Source of the DNA: Megalonaias nervosa | Taxonomy: Eukaryota > Mollusca > Bivalvia > Unionida > Unionidae | Length of the DNA: 64,000 nt | Direction: 5' to 3' | Assembly: GCA_016617855.1 (NCBI GenBank) | Contig: JAECUM010003632.1 | Span: 62,001 to 126,000 of the forward strand | In this document: one piece after another, positions 60,824 through 64,000 of the stretch | How positions within the stretch are numbered: the first letter of the stretch is position 1 | Layout: each line of letters begins with the position of its first letter | The notes under the pieces: generated by a model | What the model saw: the letters and a program-made list of their open reading frames with translations, nothing else | What the model was told of the DNA's origin: nothing | Database searches by the model: none | Position numbers and translations under genes: made by a program

Positions 60824-61289
60824 AATGTACACCGATGTGTGCAGCCAAAATTGCATGCAGATAATTGCAGGTTTGAATGAATAGGTGACATCAGCCCCTC
60901 ACCCGAAAATCAACATCATCACAGGTGAAGGGCTGATTTATTGGCCTAATTGCGCCCATACAACACTTCTCAGATGATTCCAATCCACCACTGTTTTTAC
61001 TAAGAATTTCTAAATTGTTCGGTCCTACACTGCTCAACTATAAAACATATACTATTATTTGATACTAGTTTTTCTACAACGTTTTTACTTTCAAAATTTG
61101 GAAAAGATCTAGCTTTAATCTGGCATTTCTGTCTTAATGGGTTTAAAAATATATTTGGTGAGAGAGCTGGCACTAGCCCCTCTAGACCAACAAGTAGGTC
61201 TCCGCTTTTTTTCTTTCTTCTGACAGCAGAGACCAACGCCGTCGGGCAATAGTCCATACTGAAATTTTACGCTGTGTTAACATTCTTCT

Positions 61290-61520
61290 AGTTCTGATGT
61301 ATCGGACGCTTGCTAGTAATTAATACATTAATTTCGACTGACCTTGGTATGCGCATGGAAACTAAAATCCCTTTTCTTTTGACCGATGGCGTCAAATCCT
61401 TCAGAACACTCACAGTTTAGTAATAATCCCTGTCAGAACAGAACACCTATGTATACTTCTATTATTGACCTTATTTTTAATTGCTGACACGTGCGTGGAG
61501 AGCAGCATCACCCCAAGGTA
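61290..61520. repeat. dispersed repeat shared with 3640-3905
   Basis: GCTTGCTAGTAATTAATACA, CAAATCCTTCAGAACACTCA, GTCAGAACAGAACACCT, AGAGCAGCATCACCCCA match GCTCGCTAGTAATTAATATA, TAAATCCTTCACAACATTCA, ATCAGACCAGAACACCT, AGGCAGCATCACTCCA in the same order in the Tigger-like element at 2505. It may be the left part of the transposon that follows or an independent repeat. Confidence 0.72.
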
Positions 61521-61909
61521 AGAACAACTGCTTGAAACCTTCTAGCGAGTAGTATATCACACGGAACCGACTAATGCTTGGGACGAAATTGAGGTTGGGT
61601 CTGGCCGTCACGGCAGACCCAATGAGACTGAGAGACAGACAGACGTGTCAGAAATTCGAGATCTAGAGAACGATAAATAAATTTACAAAAGAAATTCAAA
61701 ACTGTAATGAGCAGTAAAGATATGCTAAAATTTAATAATAATAATACACACATATATATACATACATACTATGTGTTATTGCTTGGGTCGGGAATCCAGG
61801 CGCTTTTCCACATCAGTGCATAGTTACGACCGCCGAGGTGAAAACAACCGCCATATTGTTCCAGTGACTTGAGTAACATGTGGGAGACGGTTATACAACA
61901 TGTTAAGAT

Positions 61910-62440
61910 ATGCATAAGATTTGCAGTGTTGGTGGGTGCACAAACCTTCATATGCAAAAGGAACATTTGTCAATTTTCAAGATGATGATTCACTGGCCAG
62001 ACCGAGATACTATTTTTACAACTTTTCCCAATGTTTTCAAGATGCACTTTCTGCGTTTGACGAATATAATTAACTGCTTTGAAATCTTCATTGAAAACCC
62101 AAAAGTGTACAAAGCTAAAGCCGAGTGTTACAGTAGCTACAAAAAGCACACAACAGTGAAGTTTCTTGTTGCATGTAATTCCTTGGGATCAGTTGTGTTT
62201 CTATCCAAGGCCTGGGGAGGACGTGTTTCAGATATTGAAATATCACGCATATCTGGATATATCAGCAGAGCATTTCATTACCCTGGGGATCAGATTTTGG
62301 TAGACAGGGTTTTACTCTTCAAGAAGACATGGCAACTGAATGTTCTGCAGAGTTGATCTTGCCAGCATTTACAAAGGGAAAAAACAGCTTTCTGCCCGTG
62401 AAGCGGAACAATCTTGAAACTGTCATCAGTTTGAATTCAA

Positions 62441-62477
<37 letters not shown>

Positions 62478-62722
62478 TTGGACTCATGAAGTCAAGATTT
62501 TCAATTTTACAAGGGACTCCGCCAATTCAGTTTGTGAATTCAATTAAGTTAGAAGCATATAATGACATGCTTTCAAGTGTTGATAAAATTGTCAGAACAT
62601 GTACCATTCTTACAAATTTAAGTGATGGGGTTGTTCTTACTTCTGATGCAAGGGGGAAAAAAGCTAAAGACTTTCAGTTTATGCAGTCATTTGAATTTTT
62701 TATTAATGGACACATTTTTTGA
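61910..62722 (+). pseudogene. ISL2EU-like DDE transposase, disrupted
   Basis: Recognised by IHWPDRDTIFTTFPNVFKMH, CFEIFIENPKVYKAKAECYS, SYKKHTTVKFLVACNSLGSV, SKAWGGRVSD, PGDQILVDR, and after the breaks IGLMKSRFSILQGTPPIQFV then DKIVRTCTILTNLSDGVV. The order is that of DDE_Tnp_4-type transposases. Lesions: the first catalytic Asp is Asn (NCFEIFIE where the family has DC-x-EIFIE); single-base losses near 62309, 62378 and 62418 shift frame three times and so restore it; there is a TGA at 62432-62434; and the Glu-Arg codons of the third catalytic motif have become an in-frame GA repeat (62444-62473). Start uncertain; the upstream DNA-binding domain was not securely identified. Confidence 0.75.
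62443..62474. repeat. (GA)n microsatellite inside transposase pseudogene
   Basis: About sixteen GA units. Read in the transposase frame it encodes (Glu-Arg)5 just before VIGLMKSRF, at the place of the catalytic Glu-Arg of the family. Confidence 0.95.
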
Positions 62723-62982
62723 GGCAATGTCACAATTGTGTTTTAGTATGCAGAATAAGTTTCAATTTTCATGTACATAATGATATATGTAAATGGTCAA
62801 ACTGAGCTACTTTGTTAATAATGTGTGATAAGCCTATTTCCATAACTGCAATCATGAAAAGTGACTTTTATACATAGATTTTTTTTCACATACTTATAAA
62901 TTCGAATGTTCATTATATAAATGCATTTTAGTATGACATAAAGATGACAAATAATGCATTTGTTTCATTAAATCATAAAAAG

Positions 62983-64000
62983 TCATTTTTTTGCCTTTTC
63001 TCCTTTTGCAATCTTTGCAGTACTAAGTTCCTTGGGGGGGGGGGGGCGTTTAATCTTGGCACAAGTGAGATGCACCCGCTTAAACTTGCAATTGGCCCCA
63101 TCACACCCTATCATGTCATCTCCATCGTCTGCATTCCAGGTTTTTTGACAGTAGCAGAAGACACCATTGTCTTCTGAAGTACTGGCAGATGCTGCCTGTG
63201 CTATGGTTTCAGCCTTCCTCTGTCTTCGTGTCAGTAATTCTGGCAGGCAGTGTTCAGTCCAGAAAAGTTCCAGTTTGTTCACCATGTTATTAATGAAATG
63301 TTGGTCTTTGTTGACCACACTAATAACACATGCTTTATTGGTCCAAACAACAAAGTGGCAGAATGTGTTCTGGAACACATACATTTGAAGCTGGACCAGC
63401 ACATAGCAGTTATGGTCTTTCTTCAATTCATAGTTTGACGCAAAACAATATTTAGTAGCACTGGTGATTTCATCTACATTGGCATTCTTTAATGTATATG
63501 GACATTTTATCTCCACAACAGCATTGCCACGACATGAACATGAAAATAGAGCATCTGGAGAAGCACCGACAAACCCTTAATCCATACACAGACCTAATCC
63601 TGTCCTTGTAATTTCCACATCTTGATGTTGTGTAGATGTGGCAGCTGTGTAGCGTTGAAGAGCAGTAACTTCATACAAACACCTATATTGCACTGGCTTA
63701 CTTTTCAGTTCTTGCTGTACAGGGTTGCAAATTTGTTTAATTAGTGAAGGAGCAGAACAGTCCATATTGGTGTGCAGTACACTATATGCCATAGATGCTG
63801 TTATTCTACTGGTTCTTTGTTCGTGCCATGCCAATGAATTGGACTGATTTCTGGTGCACTCCATTAAGTACCCCTTTTCACTGGCACTGACTGTCACAGT
63901 TGGCATTACTTGTTTACACTTTTCCACTAATTCTTCTTTTGGAAGATTAACGCTGTCTGGGTTGTGTAAAGATTTCATTGGCATTGGCAAGCATCTTACT
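62983..64000 (-). pseudogene. YqaJ-like nuclease with C-terminal PHD finger, disrupted, 5' partial
   Basis: One minus-strand frame runs from the window edge to 62983 with a single internal stop (TAA, 63577-63579). N-terminal part: SLAWHEQRTSRITASMAYSV, the Arg-x-x-x-Ile-T-A-S opening of YqaJ nucleases. After the stop: GFVGASPDALFSC and VVEIKCPYTLK, carrying the catalytic Asp of SPD and the E-x-K pair. A Cys-rich tail follows, VFCYCQK ... MIGCDGANCKFKRVHLTCAK, a PHD-type C4HC3 finger. A G13 tract (63034-63046) then gives Pro-rich text, and the last Cys pair (YC-K-D-C) lies in a different frame, behind a further stop. It lies beside the transposase and would have aided transposition or genome processing of the element. 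Confidence 0.75.
63034..63046. repeat. G13 homopolymer inside YqaJ/PHD pseudogene
   Basis: An uninterrupted run of 13 G, read as Pro codons on the minus strand. It sits at the frame break in the PHD finger. Confidence 0.95.

Larger units (their letters stand above)
61800..64000. mobile_element. decayed two-gene DNA transposon (ISL2EU-like: DDE transposase plus YqaJ nuclease)
   Basis: A + strand DDE transposase pseudogene (61910-62722) converges on a - strand YqaJ nuclease/PHD pseudogene (62983 to beyond 64000), with 260 bp between their 3' ends. From knowledge of eukaryotic transposons, the ISL2EU group (related to IS5/Harbinger) pairs a DDE_Tnp_4-type transposase with a YqaJ-like exonuclease. 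Both genes carry stops and frameshifts, so the copy is dead. The left terminus was not located and the right one is outside the window. Confidence 0.65.

Overview
This is a window of animal nuclear DNA: AT-rich, intron-rich and full of repeats, with small exons flanked by GT/AG splice sites and separated by introns of 1.8 to 12.4 kb. The two host genes are animal genes. The repeat content (tRNA-derived SINEs, Tigger/pogo-, hAT- and Harbinger-like DNA transposons, a ~140-bp satellite, a YqaJ-carrying transposon) suggests a lophotrochozoan invertebrate, most likely a mollusc and perhaps a bivalve. The taxon is inference; no marker gene fixes it.

Left third (1-25.5 kb, + strand): the 3' part of an anillin gene (ANLN). 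Six coding exons (1073-1245, 8899-8971, 12816-12925, 18146-18340, 20451-20623, 24497-24614) join in phase. They encode about 279 residues: the end of the anillin homology domain, a basic linker, and the complete C-terminal PH domain with its stop codon. The N-terminal myosin/actin-binding part lies before the window. The introns hold two Tigger-like elements with inverted ends and TA duplications (2505-5001 and 5890-7548), a nested hAT MITE, SINEs, a 30-bp minisatellite, a foldback element and arrays of the ~140-bp satellite.

Middle (25.5-34 kb): an intergenic stretch between two convergent genes. I see MITEs, SINE copies and degenerate repeats there but no gene.

Second gene (34.1-50.5 kb, - strand): TDP-43 (TARDBP). 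Three coding exons give the bipartite nuclear localisation signal, RRM1, RRM2 and the whole low-complexity C-terminus. The N-terminal oligomerisation domain was not found and probably lies beyond 64 kb. The 12.4-kb intron between RRM1 and RRM2 is largely filled by the ~140-bp satellite.

Right end (51-64 kb): transposon remains. These are duplicated pogo-like transposase fragments (51.8-55.4 kb), a 1.6-kb insertion with a spliced-looking unit (53.2-54.8 kb), an AT-rich diverged tandem repeat (58.5-59.7 kb), a SINE, and a decayed two-gene DNA transposon. The transposon pairs a DDE transposase (+ strand) with a converging YqaJ nuclease/PHD-finger gene (- strand) that runs off the window. Both of its genes carry inactivating lesions.

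The two host genes have no known joint pathway: anillin scaffolds the cytokinetic ring, and TDP-43 binds RNA in the nucleus. The most unusual material is in the repeats: a satellite whose arrays end in a shared non-tandem tail, a candidate frame-breaking exon inside anillin, and the decayed transposase/YqaJ element.
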